Shown here in pieces: positions 1-8,745 of a DNA stretch of 64,000 nt. The position numbers and the translations under genes were made by a program. Below the pieces are notes generated by a model. That model was not told where the DNA came from and ran no database searches. It saw nothing but the letters and a program-made list of their open reading frames with translations. This DNA comes from Hoeflea sp. YIM 152468 (GTDB lineage Bacteria; Pseudomonadota; Alphaproteobacteria; Rhizobiales; Rhizobiaceae), in assembly GCF_029210485.1 (NCBI RefSeq), contig NZ_JARGET010000023.1:62001-126000 (forward strand), read 5' to 3'. The first letter of the stretch is position 1. Each line of letters begins with the position of its first letter.

Positions 1-659
1 CTCATCCCGATGACCGGGTCGATGGCCCGGAAAAACGGCCCGCATGGCAAGCCGGGGTGTCGTGGGAGTCTCGGCGTGAGTTCCGGTTCGCGGTCGGGCA
101 GGGGATCGGGAACCTGGACTGCGGCTGGGGAGTAATGTCGATCGGGCTTGCGGTCGACAGCGGTAATGTGGTCTGGATGGCGGCGCTGATCCTGTTAACA
201 TTCATGGAGAAAACCGGTGTGGGGCGGGTGACAATGAAGCCCGGCGGGGCAATAGTGAGGCTCTTGATGGGCAGCGCTGCTTCGGTGCACGCAGACACAA
301 GGGGAGGTTCCAGGAGATGACGGTCATGGCAGGTGCGGAGCGGGCATTAAGATGCGAAACGGTGGTGCCCTGCGCCTGCACTGCGGTCTGCTCTTGCCAC
401 ATCTCGCGCGGCCCGAATCCGTGGGCTGCCGGCAAGTGCCGGCCCTGGGCGGACTTCCCCGTCGACTGCGGCTCTGACGGCGCCATTGCGATGGCCGATC
501 GGCAGCGCCGGATCGCACCGGGCATCATCGTCGCCGGAGCGGCACGGTCGAGGCTGCGCGCCGCAGGCCGGAGCCGGAATTTTGCCAGCCCTGCGGCTGA
601 GACCTGCATCCGCAACCTGGGCGGTCCGAACTGAGCAAGCGCTGGGAGGCGTCGGCAGC
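1..659. other. No confident gene (left edge)
   Basis: Open frames exist on both strands here, including a minus-strand frame at 2-298 that reaches the window edge. They overlap one another heavily, are rich in Arg, Pro and Ser as expected of chance frames in GC-rich DNA, and match no family I recognise. The only clear signal is the ribosome binding site GGAGG just before pcs at the right end. A gene truncated by the window edge cannot be excluded. Confidence 0.4.
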
Positions 660-1397
660 ATGAAACTTCCTTTTAATTACCGCCGCGTGCCCTACGCGGA
701 GATACGGGCTTTTTCCGTCCATATCCTCACCGCCAGCGGCTCCTTCATGGCGTTTCTGGCACTGGTGGCGGCGGCGGAGAGCCGGTTCGTTGATCTGTGG
801 TGGTGGCTGGCCGTGGCCATGCTGATCGACGGCATTGACGGGCCGATCGCCCGCAAGCTCAAGGTCAAGGAGGTGCTGCCGAACTGGTCCGGCGTGATGC
901 TCGACAATGTGATCGACTATGTCACCTATGTGCTGATTCCGGCCTTTGCGCTGTATCAGAGCGGCATGATCGGCGAGCCCTTGTCATTCGTCGCAGCGGG
1001 ACTGATCGTGGTGTCGAGCGCGATCTATTATGCCGACATGGGAATGAAGACCGACGAGAACTTCTTCTCCGGTTTTCCCGTGGCCTGGAACATGCTCGTG
1101 TTTACGCTGTTCGTGACCGATCCATCCGAGACGGTCGCCTTCCTGATCGTGCTGGCAGCGGTCATCATGACATTCCTGCCGATCAATTTCCTCCACCCGG
1201 TCCGTGTCGAGCGGCTTCGGCCACTCAATCTGACGATTTTCAGCATATGGTCTGTGCTGTCTGGCTATGCGCTGCTGCTGCATTTCCAAAGTCCGGACTG
1301 GCTGATGTGGTCGGTGATGCTGACCGGCGGCTATCTGTTCGTGATCGGCGGGATCATGCAACTGTTCCCCCGTCTGGGGGCACGAAGGTCCGTCTAG
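660..1397 (+). CDS. pcs: Phosphatidylcholine synthase
   Basis: Condenses choline with CDP-diacylglycerol to make phosphatidylcholine in the inner membrane, the one-step route typical of rhizobia and relatives. The 245-residue protein is strongly hydrophobic with about eight membrane segments. It carries the CDP-alcohol phosphatidyltransferase signature with exact spacing: D60-G61-x2-A64-R65-x12-G78-x3-D82-x3-D86, where the aspartates bind Mg and the CDP-lipid. The ATG at 660 is chosen over an upstream in-frame start because GGAGG lies 8-10 bases before it, the protein then starts like other Pcs proteins, and the extra residues look non-coding. It appears monocistronic, 51 bases before the next gene. 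Confidence 0.95.
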   Translation: MKLPFNYRRVPYAEIRAFSVHILTASGSFMAFLALVAAAESRFVDLWWWLAVAMLIDGIDGPIARKLKVKEVLPNWSGVMLDNVIDYVTYVLIPAFALYQSGMIGEPLSFVAAGLIVVSSAIYYADMGMKTDENFFSGFPVAWNMLVFTLFVTDPSETVAFLIVLAAVIMTFLPINFLHPVRVERLRPLNLTIFSIWSVLSGYALLLHFQSPDWLMWSVMLTGGYLFVIGGIMQLFPRLGARRSV

Positions 1398-1448
1398 CGA
1401 TCTGGCCGATACAACCGCTTTTCGAAGCCGTTCTTACTGGAGATTACC

Positions 1449-2426
1449 ATGACGAAAGCAATTCTCGTGTCCAAGCACGGCGGCCCCGAGGTTCTCGAAT
1501 GGCACGATCATACAGTCGGCTCACCGGGACAGGGAGAAGTGCGCATCCGCCACGAAGCGGTCGGTCTGAATTTCATCGATGTCTATTTCCGCACCGGACT
1601 TTATCCCGCGCCCCATGGATTGCCGCTGGTGCCGGGCAATGAAGCCGCCGGCATCGTCACCCAGGTCGGCGAGGGTGTGACGCTGTTTCAAGAAGGTGAT
1701 CGTGTCGCCTATGCCGGCCCGATCGGCGCCTATGCGCAGGAGCGGCTGATCGCGGCGGAGAAAATCGTCAAGGTGCCCGATGGCATCGCACTTGATACGG
1801 CTGCCGGCATGATGCTCAAGGGCATGACCGCCGAATATCTGCTCCGCCGCACCTATGCGGTAAAGCCCGGCGACACAATTCTCTACCATGCGGCGGCAGG
1901 TGGGGTGGGGCTGATCATCGGTCAATGGGCCAAGGCCCTTGGGGCCACCCTCATCGGGACGGTCGGGTCGGAAGAAAAGGCCACGCTCGCCAAAGCCCAC
2001 GGCTATGACCACGTCATCAACTACCGGACAGAGGATTTCGTCGCGCAGGTCAAGGAGATCACCGGCGGCAAAGGAGCCGATGTGGTCTATGATTCCGTCG
2101 GCAAGGACACGTTTCCGGGCTCGCTTGATTGCCTCAAGCCACGCGGGATGTGGGCAAGCTTCGGCCAGTCATCGGGACCGATCGAAGCGTTCAACATCGG
2201 CTTGCTGGCGCAGAAGGGGTCGTTGTTTGCGACGCGACCGACATTGTTCACCTATATCGCCAGCCGCGCCGATCTGGAGGCGTCGGCCGGAGCCCTGTTC
2301 GAGGTGGTCGCCAGCGGCAAGGTGAAAATTGAAATCAACCAGCGCTATCCGCTCGCCGAAGCGGCGCGCGCGCATGCCGATCTGGAGGGCCGCAAGACCA
2401 CAGGCACGACGGTGTTGCAGCCGTAA
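1449..2426 (+). CDS. NADPH:quinone oxidoreductase (zeta-crystallin type)
   Basis: A 325-residue medium-chain dehydrogenase/reductase of the quinone oxidoreductase (QOR) family, a cytosolic enzyme reducing quinones with NADPH. The N-terminal GroES-like domain contains NFIDVYFRTGLY, the usual QOR segment. The Rossmann domain has the nucleotide-binding motif AAAGGVG at residues 148-154. The catalytic and structural zinc ligands of alcohol dehydrogenases are absent, as in zinc-free QOR. Length is normal for the family (about 325). It stands alone between pcs and the ABC transporter; the physiological substrate cannot be read from sequence. Confidence 0.9.
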   Translation: MTKAILVSKHGGPEVLEWHDHTVGSPGQGEVRIRHEAVGLNFIDVYFRTGLYPAPHGLPLVPGNEAAGIVTQVGEGVTLFQEGDRVAYAGPIGAYAQERLIAAEKIVKVPDGIALDTAAGMMLKGMTAEYLLRRTYAVKPGDTILYHAAAGGVGLIIGQWAKALGATLIGTVGSEEKATLAKAHGYDHVINYRTEDFVAQVKEITGGKGADVVYDSVGKDTFPGSLDCLKPRGMWASFGQSSGPIEAFNIGLLAQKGSLFATRPTLFTYIASRADLEASAGALFEVVASGKVKIEINQRYPLAEAARAHADLEGRKTTGTTVLQP

Positions 2427-2726
2427 CGGTCACCGGCATGACCGGCTGGCCCATTTCTGCCCTCGCATTCCGAATGCAGTCTCAAGTTTATTTTGAGAAA
2501 GCACCTCGCTCTTCGTCATTCCGCGAGAAATTCATGGCACAGACGCTGAAATTGTTTGTTATTTTCAAACGTGGACCACTTGTGCAGCGCACGCTTATTG
2601 CGTTTGGTGTGCGTGGCAACGGCAGATTCGGTTTACCCCGGGCCTCTTGAGTTTCGGAGCCAAATGGTAAAGCTTGTTGGGTGTGCTCTGTATAAGAATG
2701 CCTGACAATCAGAAGGCACGAGAGTC
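2427..2726. other. Intergenic region, upstream of the ABC importer
   Basis: About 300 bases with no convincing gene. A 70-codon frame at 2438-2650 has no recognisable similarity and no ribosome binding site. The segment is more AT-rich than its surroundings and presumably holds the promoter of the BMP transporter operon. TATAAG at 2691-2696 resembles a -10 box, but no -35 box at the right distance supports it. Confidence 0.4.
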
Positions 2727-4319
2727 ATGAGTTCAGGGGGTGACGTGAAAGACCAGGAAACCAAAACACCGCTTTTGGAAACAAGAGGGCTGACGAAGAT
2801 TTTCGGAAGCCTGCGGGCTTGCGACGGCATCGACCTCGCCATAGCGCCCGGCGAGGTTCATGCGCTGCTTGGCGAAAACGGAGCTGGAAAGTCCACGCTG
2901 GTCAAGATGCTGTTCGGGGTGCTCGATCCCAGCGGCGGTCAGATCCTCTGGAAGGGAAAACCGGTCAGCATCGGCAGTCCGGGTCAGGCGCGGGCCACCG
3001 GAATTGGCATGGTATTCCAGCACTTTTCGCTGTTTGAGGCGCTGACGGTTGCGGAAAACATCGCGCTGGCGCTGGATGGCAATGTTCCGATCGACCGGAT
3101 CTCGGAGGAGGCGCGGCGGCTGTCGCTCGAATACGGCCTGCCGCTTGATCCTTCCGCCCATGTTGCGGACCTGTCGGTCGGCGAACGGCAGCGCATCGAG
3201 ATCGTGCGTGCCTTGCTGCAGAATCCGGAACTGATCATCCTGGACGAGCCCACCTCCGTGCTGACGCCTCAGGAAGCCGACAAGCTGTTCGAGACCCTGG
3301 CCAAGTTGAAGGCGGAAGGGCGTTCTGTGCTCTATATCAGCCACCGGCTGGAGGAGGTCCAGCGGATTTGCGACCGGGCCACGGTCCTGCGTCACGGCAA
3401 GGTCACCGGCGCCTGCGACCCGCGGCAGGAAACGCCCTCGTCGCTGGCGCGCATGATGGTCGGCGGCGAAGTGGCTCAAATCTCCGGCGCCGGTCTTGGC
3501 AAGCCGGGCAAGCTGCTGATTGAGGTCAAGGATCTGAGCGCGCCGGCGCGGTCGCCCTTTGCGGTGACGTTGAGCGGGATCAACCTGTCCGTCCAGGCGG
3601 GCGAAGTGGTTGCCATTGCGGGCGTTGCCGGCAACGGCCAGAGCGAATTGTTCGACGTTCTCTCGGGCGAGGACCTGGTCAGTGATGCCGAGGCGATCCG
3701 GATCAGCGGCCAGGCGGTCGGGCGCAAGGGCATCACCGAACGGCGGCTGATGGGATGCGGCTTCGTGCCGGAAGAGCGCCACGGCCATGCTGCTGTCACC
3801 GAAATGCCGCTGACGGCCAATCTTGTGCTCTCACGCCACACCTCCGATCGCTCGGCCTTTCTGTCGGGCGGCCCTATGGGTCTGATCAACACCGAGGCGG
3901 TGGCCATGGCCGCCAAACGCATTTGCGGGGTGATGGATGTCCGCAAGTCCGGCGATGACCCGGCGGCAGGCTCCTTGTCCGGGGGCAATCTGCAAAAATT
4001 CATTGTCGGGCGCGAACTGGATCGTCAGCCGATCGTGCTGGTGGTCAATCAACCGACCTGGGGTGTTGACGCCGGCGCTGCAAGCCGCATCCGGCAGGCT
4101 CTGATCGATCTGGCAAAAAGCGGCTCGGCGGTGGTTGTGATCAGCCAGGATCTCGATGAAGTCTTTGAAATTGCGAGCCGCATTGCCGTCATCAATGAAG
4201 GACGGCTGTCTGCTCCTCAACCTGCGGCGTCGATGACCCGCGAACGGATAGGTCTGCTGATGGGTGGCTTCCACGATGGAACCGGCGAAGCTGATGCGGA
4301 GGCTCTCCATGCGCATTGA
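2727..4319 (+). CDS. BMP-type ABC importer, double ATPase subunit
   Basis: The 530-residue ATPase of a nucleoside/BMP-family importer, with two fused ABC domains like RbsA/MglA. Domain 1 is canonical: Walker A GENGAGKST at about residues 49-57, signature LSVGERQR, Walker B LIILDEPTS. Domain 2 is degenerate as usual in this class: GVAGNGQSE in place of Walker A, signature LSGGNLQK, and NQPT in place of DEPT, so hydrolysis probably rests on site 1. It overlaps the first permease by 11 bases and opens a four-gene operon. The ATG at 2727 is used; GTG at 2745 preceded by GGGGG is a credible alternative. Confidence 0.93.
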   Translation: MSSGGDVKDQETKTPLLETRGLTKIFGSLRACDGIDLAIAPGEVHALLGENGAGKSTLVKMLFGVLDPSGGQILWKGKPVSIGSPGQARATGIGMVFQHFSLFEALTVAENIALALDGNVPIDRISEEARRLSLEYGLPLDPSAHVADLSVGERQRIEIVRALLQNPELIILDEPTSVLTPQEADKLFETLAKLKAEGRSVLYISHRLEEVQRICDRATVLRHGKVTGACDPRQETPSSLARMMVGGEVAQISGAGLGKPGKLLIEVKDLSAPARSPFAVTLSGINLSVQAGEVVAIAGVAGNGQSELFDVLSGEDLVSDAEAIRISGQAVGRKGITERRLMGCGFVPEERHGHAAVTEMPLTANLVLSRHTSDRSAFLSGGPMGLINTEAVAMAAKRICGVMDVRKSGDDPAAGSLSGGNLQKFIVGRELDRQPIVLVVNQPTWGVDAGAASRIRQALIDLAKSGSAVVVISQDLDEVFEIASRIAVINEGRLSAPQPAASMTRERIGLLMGGFHDGTGEADAEALHAH

Positions 4320-5394
4320 ACTGAAAAAGCGCGACAGCCTGTCCTCGCTGTTTTCGATTCTGTCTCCCTTTATCGCGCTGGGATTGACCCTGATTGCAGG
4401 CGTCATCCTGTTTCTGTTTCTGGGCAAGGATCCGGTGAAGGCGCTTTACAGCTTCTTCATCGAGCCTCTGACTGAAGTCTGGTCGCTGCATGAACTGGCG
4501 ATCAAGGCGGCACCGCTGATCCTGATCGCTGTCGGCCTTTCGGTCTGCTACCGCTCCAACAACTGGAACATCGGCGCCGAAGGCCAATTCATCATCGGCG
4601 CCCTGGTTGGTTCTGTTCTGCCGGTGGTATTTCATGGCTGGGAATCGCCGCTGGTGCTGCCGCTGATGCTGATCTTTGCCATGATCGGCGGGGCAGCCTA
4701 TGCGGCAATCCCCGCTTTTCTCAAGGCGAGACTGAACACAAACGAGATCCTGACCAGCCTGATGCTGGTCTATGTGGCGCAATTGCTGCTCGACTGGACC
4801 GTTCGCGGGCCGTGGCGCAATCCGGAAGGCTTCAACTTTCCCGAAACCCGCAATTTCGGCGACTACGCCGTGCTGCCGCGGATCATCGAGACCGGCAAGG
4901 CCCATTGGGGGTTTGGTTTTGCGCTGATCGCGGCGCTGGTGCTGTGGTTCGTCATGCGCCGCACACTCAAGGGATTTGAAATAACCGTGCTGGGTCAGTC
5001 GGCGCGGGCAGGGCGGTTTGCCGGCTTCTCCGACAAGAAGATGGTGTATTTCGCGTTTCTGCTGTCAGGCGCACTGGCAGGGCTTGCGGGCATCTCGGAA
5101 GTGTCCGGGGCCATTGGCCAATTGCGACCGGTGATTTCGCCCGGCTACGGCTTCACTGCCATCATCGTGGCGTTTCTCGGCCGGCTCAATCCGCTCGGCA
5201 TCGTCGCCGCGGGCCTGATCCTGGCGCTGACCTATCTCGGCGGCGAGGCGGCACAGATCTCGATCGGCATCACCGACAAGGTGACGCGCCTGTTCCAGGG
5301 CCTGCTGTTGTTCTTCGTACTGGGCTGCGACACGCTGATCCACTACCGTATCCGGCTGGTGCTCGGAACCGCGCATAAAGGGAGTGCCGCCTGA
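4309..5394 (+). CDS. BMP-type ABC importer, permease 1
   Basis: A 361-residue inner-membrane permease of the branched-chain / NupB-like family (BPD_transp_2), with about nine to ten hydrophobic segments after a short cytosolic N-terminus. The segment NNWNIGAEGQFIIGAL matches the conserved N-G-x-E-G-Q motif of these permeases and pairs with LNLGVEGMM in the second permease. The ATG at 4309 is chosen because GGAGG lies six bases upstream; earlier in-frame starts at 4264, 4276 and 4294 lie deeper in the ATPase gene. The stop overlaps the next start (TGATG), indicating translational coupling and a heterodimeric channel. Confidence 0.92.
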   Translation: MRIELKKRDSLSSLFSILSPFIALGLTLIAGVILFLFLGKDPVKALYSFFIEPLTEVWSLHELAIKAAPLILIAVGLSVCYRSNNWNIGAEGQFIIGALVGSVLPVVFHGWESPLVLPLMLIFAMIGGAAYAAIPAFLKARLNTNEILTSLMLVYVAQLLLDWTVRGPWRNPEGFNFPETRNFGDYAVLPRIIETGKAHWGFGFALIAALVLWFVMRRTLKGFEITVLGQSARAGRFAGFSDKKMVYFAFLLSGALAGLAGISEVSGAIGQLRPVISPGYGFTAIIVAFLGRLNPLGIVAAGLILALTYLGGEAAQISIGITDKVTRLFQGLLLFFVLGCDTLIHYRIRLVLGTAHKGSAA

Positions 5395-6314
5395 TGGACA
5401 TGACCCAGGCAATCATCCTGACGATCATGACCGCCGCAACCCCGCTGCTGCTGGCAGCAATCGGGGAACTGGTGGTGGAACGGTCCGGCGTGCTCAATCT
5501 CGGGGTCGAAGGCATGATGGTGATGGGCGCCGTCACAGCCTTCGCGGTGGCCCAGTTGACGGGATCAGCGGGACTGGGCGCCATTGCCGGTCTGCTCGCG
5601 GGCATGGTGTTTTCCGTCCTGTTCGGATTCCTGACCTTGACACTGGTCGCCAATCAGGTGGCCACCGGGCTCGCACTGACGATCCTCGGGCTCGGATTGT
5701 CAGGCATGATCGGTGAATCCTTCATCGGGCTTCCCGGGCTGAAGCTCGCCACGATCGAGATTCCGCTGCTGTCTGACATCCCGTTCTTTGGCCGGCTGCT
5801 GTTCGACCAGGATCCGATTTTCTACACCTCGATTGTCGCGGTTGTCGGGGTCAACTGGTTCCTGTTCAAGAGCCGCGCCGGACTTCGCCTGCGCGCCATC
5901 GGGGACAGTCATTCCTCGGCGCATGCATTGGGCGTCAAGGTCGTGCGTGCGCGCTATCTCGCAGTCATGTTCGGCGGCGCCTGTGCTGGTCTGGCCGGCG
6001 CGCATCTGTCGATCGTCTACACCCCGCAATGGGTTGAGAACATGACCGCCGGCCGCGGCTGGATCGCGCTGGCTCTTGTGGTGTTTGCCTCCTGGCGGCC
6101 GAGCAGGGCGCTGGCCGGCGCCTACCTGTTCGGCGCAGTCTCGATCGGACAGTTGCACGCGCAGGCATTGGGGCTTGGAATTTCGTCCCAGTTCCTGTCA
6201 GCTCTTCCCTACCTCGCCACCATTGCGGTACTGGTAATCATATCGTTGAATCGCAGGATGACGCTCATCAACACGCCGGCTTCGCTCGGCAAATCCTTTG
6301 TGCCGGAAAGGTAG
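5394..6314 (+). CDS. BMP-type ABC importer, permease 2
   Basis: A 306-residue second permease of the same importer, with eight or more hydrophobic segments. The conserved motif GVLNLGVEGMMVMGA lies near residues 36-50 and corresponds to the N-G-x-E-G motif of permease 1. It starts on the ATG that overlaps the permease 1 stop by one base, and it ends about 50 bases before the binding protein. The partner relationship is clear from order and coupling. Substrate specificity (purine nucleosides are most common for this family) is inferred, not seen. Confidence 0.92.
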   Translation: MDMTQAIILTIMTAATPLLLAAIGELVVERSGVLNLGVEGMMVMGAVTAFAVAQLTGSAGLGAIAGLLAGMVFSVLFGFLTLTLVANQVATGLALTILGLGLSGMIGESFIGLPGLKLATIEIPLLSDIPFFGRLLFDQDPIFYTSIVAVVGVNWFLFKSRAGLRLRAIGDSHSSAHALGVKVVRARYLAVMFGGACAGLAGAHLSIVYTPQWVENMTAGRGWIALALVVFASWRPSRALAGAYLFGAVSIGQLHAQALGLGISSQFLSALPYLATIAVLVIISLNRRMTLINTPASLGKSFVPER

Positions 6315-6364
6315 GCAAATTTCCCCGGCATAATGTCAACAACCAACCAGACAGGGTGAACCCA

Positions 6365-7444
6365 ATGAAAAAGACTTTTTTCCTCCTTGCCGCGGCCACA
6401 GCGCTCGCTGGCATCGCCGTTCCGGCCAGTGCCCAGGGCATGGACAAGGTCAAGGCCTGCTTTATCTATGTCGGCCCGGTCGGCGATTTCGGCTGGTCCT
6501 ATCAGCACGATCAGGGCCGCCAGTATGTGGTTGAGCAGCTCGGCGACAAGATCGAGACAGCCTATCTCGAGAGCGTGCCGGAAGGTGCAGACGCCGAACG
6601 TGCCATCGAGCGCTTCGCCCGCTCAGGCTGCAACATCATCTTCACCACCTCCTTCGGTTACATGGATCAGACCAACAAGGTCGCCAAGGACTTTCCGGAT
6701 GTGAAGTTTGAACACGCCACCGGCTACAAGCGTGAGCACCCGAATGTCGCCACCTATGATTCCCGCTTTTACGAAGGCCGTTATGTCCTCGGCCAGATCG
6801 CGGCAAAAATGTCCAAGGTCGGCACCGCGGGCTACATCGGCTCCTTCCCGATCCCGGAAGTGATCCAGGGCATCAACTCGTTCATGCTCGGCGCGCAGTC
6901 GATCGATCCGGATTTCAAGGTCAAGGTGATCTGGTCCAACACCTGGTTCGATCCAGGCAAGGAAGCCGACGCAGCCAAGGCCCTGCTGGACCAGGGTGCG
7001 GATATCCTCACCCAGCACACCGATTCCACAGCGCCGATGCAGGTTGCCGCCGAGCGGGGCGCCCTGGCTTTCGGCCAGGCCTCCAACATGTACAATTTCG
7101 GCAAGGAAACCCAGCTGACGGCCATCGTCGATGAATGGGGCCCTTACTATCTCGAGCGGATTTCCGCAGTGCTTGATGGAACCTGGGAGCAGAGCGCGAC
7201 CTGGGGCGGCATGGCAGATGGTCACGTTGTCATGGCCGACTACACCAACATGCCCGATGACGTCAAAGCGATGGCTGAGGAAACCGAAGCCAGCATCACG
7301 TCGGGTGAGTTCCACCCGTTCACGGGTCCGATCACCAAGCAGGACGGCAGCGAATGGCTGGCCGAGGGCGAAGTCGCCGATGATGGCGCGCTTTCCGGCA
7401 TGAACTTCTACGTCAAGGGCATCGACGACCAGCTTCAGCAATAG
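6365..7444 (+). CDS. BMP family substrate-binding protein (nucleoside-type)
   Basis: The periplasmic binding component of the importer, 359 residues. The Sec signal peptide MKKTFFLLAAATALAGIAVPASA is followed by a signal peptidase I site (ASA|Q) with no lipobox, so it is soluble rather than a lipoprotein. The mature protein has the PnrA/Med fold features FIYVGPVGDFGWSYQHDQGR and IIFTTSFGYMDQ. Relatives bind purine nucleosides or related compounds. The ATG at 6365 is preferred over GTG at 6356 because it fits the signal peptide. A hairpin terminator follows 33 bases after the stop. Being last, with its own 50-base gap, allows extra expression relative to the membrane subunits. Confidence 0.93.
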   Translation: MKKTFFLLAAATALAGIAVPASAQGMDKVKACFIYVGPVGDFGWSYQHDQGRQYVVEQLGDKIETAYLESVPEGADAERAIERFARSGCNIIFTTSFGYMDQTNKVAKDFPDVKFEHATGYKREHPNVATYDSRFYEGRYVLGQIAAKMSKVGTAGYIGSFPIPEVIQGINSFMLGAQSIDPDFKVKVIWSNTWFDPGKEADAAKALLDQGADILTQHTDSTAPMQVAAERGALAFGQASNMYNFGKETQLTAIVDEWGPYYLERISAVLDGTWEQSATWGGMADGHVVMADYTNMPDDVKAMAEETEASITSGEFHPFTGPITKQDGSEWLAEGEVADDGALSGMNFYVKGIDDQLQQ

Positions 7445-7477
7445 GCCGGATCTTTCCGAAGTCCTGAATCAAAGGCG

Positions 7478-7509
7478 GGGGCGGCTACATGGGCCGCCCC
7501 TTCTTGTTG
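7478..7509. terminator. Intrinsic terminator between BMP operon and acyltransferase
   Basis: A perfect 8-bp GC-rich stem, GGGGCGGC (7478-7485) with GCCGCCCC (7493-7500), has a 7-base loop and is followed by TTCTTGTTG on the plus strand. It lies between two convergent genes, so it may stop transcription in both directions, but the T-rich tail favours the BMP operon. Confidence 0.75.
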
Positions 7510-7522
7510 CCCCCCAACCGCC

Positions 7523-8638
7523 TTATTCGGCCGGCGCGGGATGACGCGACAGGGTTCGCGGCAGAAAGCGCGCGGCCGGCGTCAACAGGATTCCAATCAG
7601 CGCGCGCCCGACGGGCTCGACCCTGGTGTAGATCCACCAGGCCACCCCAAGCGACAGGATCACAGCCAGCGCCAAGGCGCTCCATTTTCCGATTGTCGGT
7701 GCCGTGGCGTTGATCAGGATGTAGCCGGCGTTCTGATGGACCAGATAGAGCGGGTAGCTGATGCCGCCGAGCGCCAGAATCCAGCTTCCGGCCCTGATAT
7801 GGCGACCGAACACGGCGGCCAGCAGAAACAGAGCCACGATGGCAGCATTTGCCAACGCCACCATTTCCACGCTGGAGGCTTCGCCAAGCCTGGCTATGAC
7901 ATCAAGCCGCTGCACTTCCGCGGCATGGAAGGTCATGATCAGCGCACATCCGGCGACACACAGCCGTAGTCTGCTCGGCCCCAGTGACGAGATCCGCCAA
8001 ACCATCGCGCCCAGGGCGAAATAGCTGCCATATTCGGTCAGCAACAGGAGCTCGACCGGCCGCGAGCCGACGACCAGATTATTGACGAAGACGAGCCCCA
8101 TCCAGATCGCAGCCACAGTATCGGTGTGGCGCGGGAGAACGCCGGAAAACAAACCGATCGCAACCCAGCCATAAAAGATCAATTCAAGCACGATCGACCA
8201 ATAGGCACCGTCCATGAACGATGCGCCGAACATCGGCGCCAGCATGGTCAGATTTGCAACCCACTGGAACAGGTCGGTGGCAAAAGGCGGCTGGGCCCAC
8301 CAGGCCATGGTCAGGAACGTGATCGTCATGGCGACGAGATGCGCCGGATAAAGCCGCGCCAGACGGCTGATCGAGAACCCGTACCAGTCGCGCCCGGTTG
8401 CCGACCAGATGATCACGAAGCCGGAAATCATGAAAAACAGATTGACCCCGAGATAGCCCATCGAAACGGCATTGCCCGCTGCGCCAAATCCCTGTTCCAG
8501 ATACCCGCCCTCCCGGGCGCCGCGGTACAGGAAATGATAGATGACCAGCATCAGGGCAGCGGAAAACCGCAGCAAATCAAGCAACCCGTTGCGGTGACGG
8601 CTTTGCTGTGACCGGTGTGCCGATAGCGTGTTGCGCAT
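7523..8638 (-). CDS. Membrane acyltransferase 3 family (OafA/YrhL-like)
   Basis: A 371-residue polytopic inner-membrane protein of the acyltransferase 3 family, which moves acyl (often acetyl) groups onto extracytoplasmic sugars, lipids or glycans. The N-terminal signature R-F-S-A-A-L-M-L-V-I-Y-H is the family's conserved Arg-x10-His, followed by GYLGVNLFFMISGFVI, another hallmark. About ten membrane segments follow. The start is supported by AAGGAG six bases upstream. No glycan biosynthesis genes are adjacent, so the acceptor is unknown. It is monocistronic and convergent with the BMP operon. Confidence 0.88.
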   Translation of the reverse strand: MRNTLSAHRSQQSRHRNGLLDLLRFSAALMLVIYHFLYRGAREGGYLEQGFGAAGNAVSMGYLGVNLFFMISGFVIIWSATGRDWYGFSISRLARLYPAHLVAMTITFLTMAWWAQPPFATDLFQWVANLTMLAPMFGASFMDGAYWSIVLELIFYGWVAIGLFSGVLPRHTDTVAAIWMGLVFVNNLVVGSRPVELLLLTEYGSYFALGAMVWRISSLGPSRLRLCVAGCALIMTFHAAEVQRLDVIARLGEASSVEMVALANAAIVALFLLAAVFGRHIRAGSWILALGGISYPLYLVHQNAGYILINATAPTIGKWSALALAVILSLGVAWWIYTRVEPVGRALIGILLTPAARFLPRTLSRHPAPAE

Positions 8639-8745
8639 CTTGATCTCCTTTGCAGGTGCAGGGAGGTTAGCGCAAATTGGGAAACCGGGGCTGATAACCC
8701 GGTGTTAAGCTTAAGCGTAAAGGTTAAATCCGGTCGGCAACCGGG

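Noticed and set aside
2-615. Overlapping open frames on both strands at the left edge
   Set aside because: Mutually overlapping, Arg/Pro/Ser-rich, no recognisable family and no ribosome binding sites; typical chance frames in GC-rich DNA. A truncated real gene remains possible.
3591-4319. Degenerate second ATPase domain (NQPT instead of DEPT) as a defect
   Set aside because: Loss of the catalytic Walker B in the second domain is normal for fused RbsA/BMP-type ATPases.
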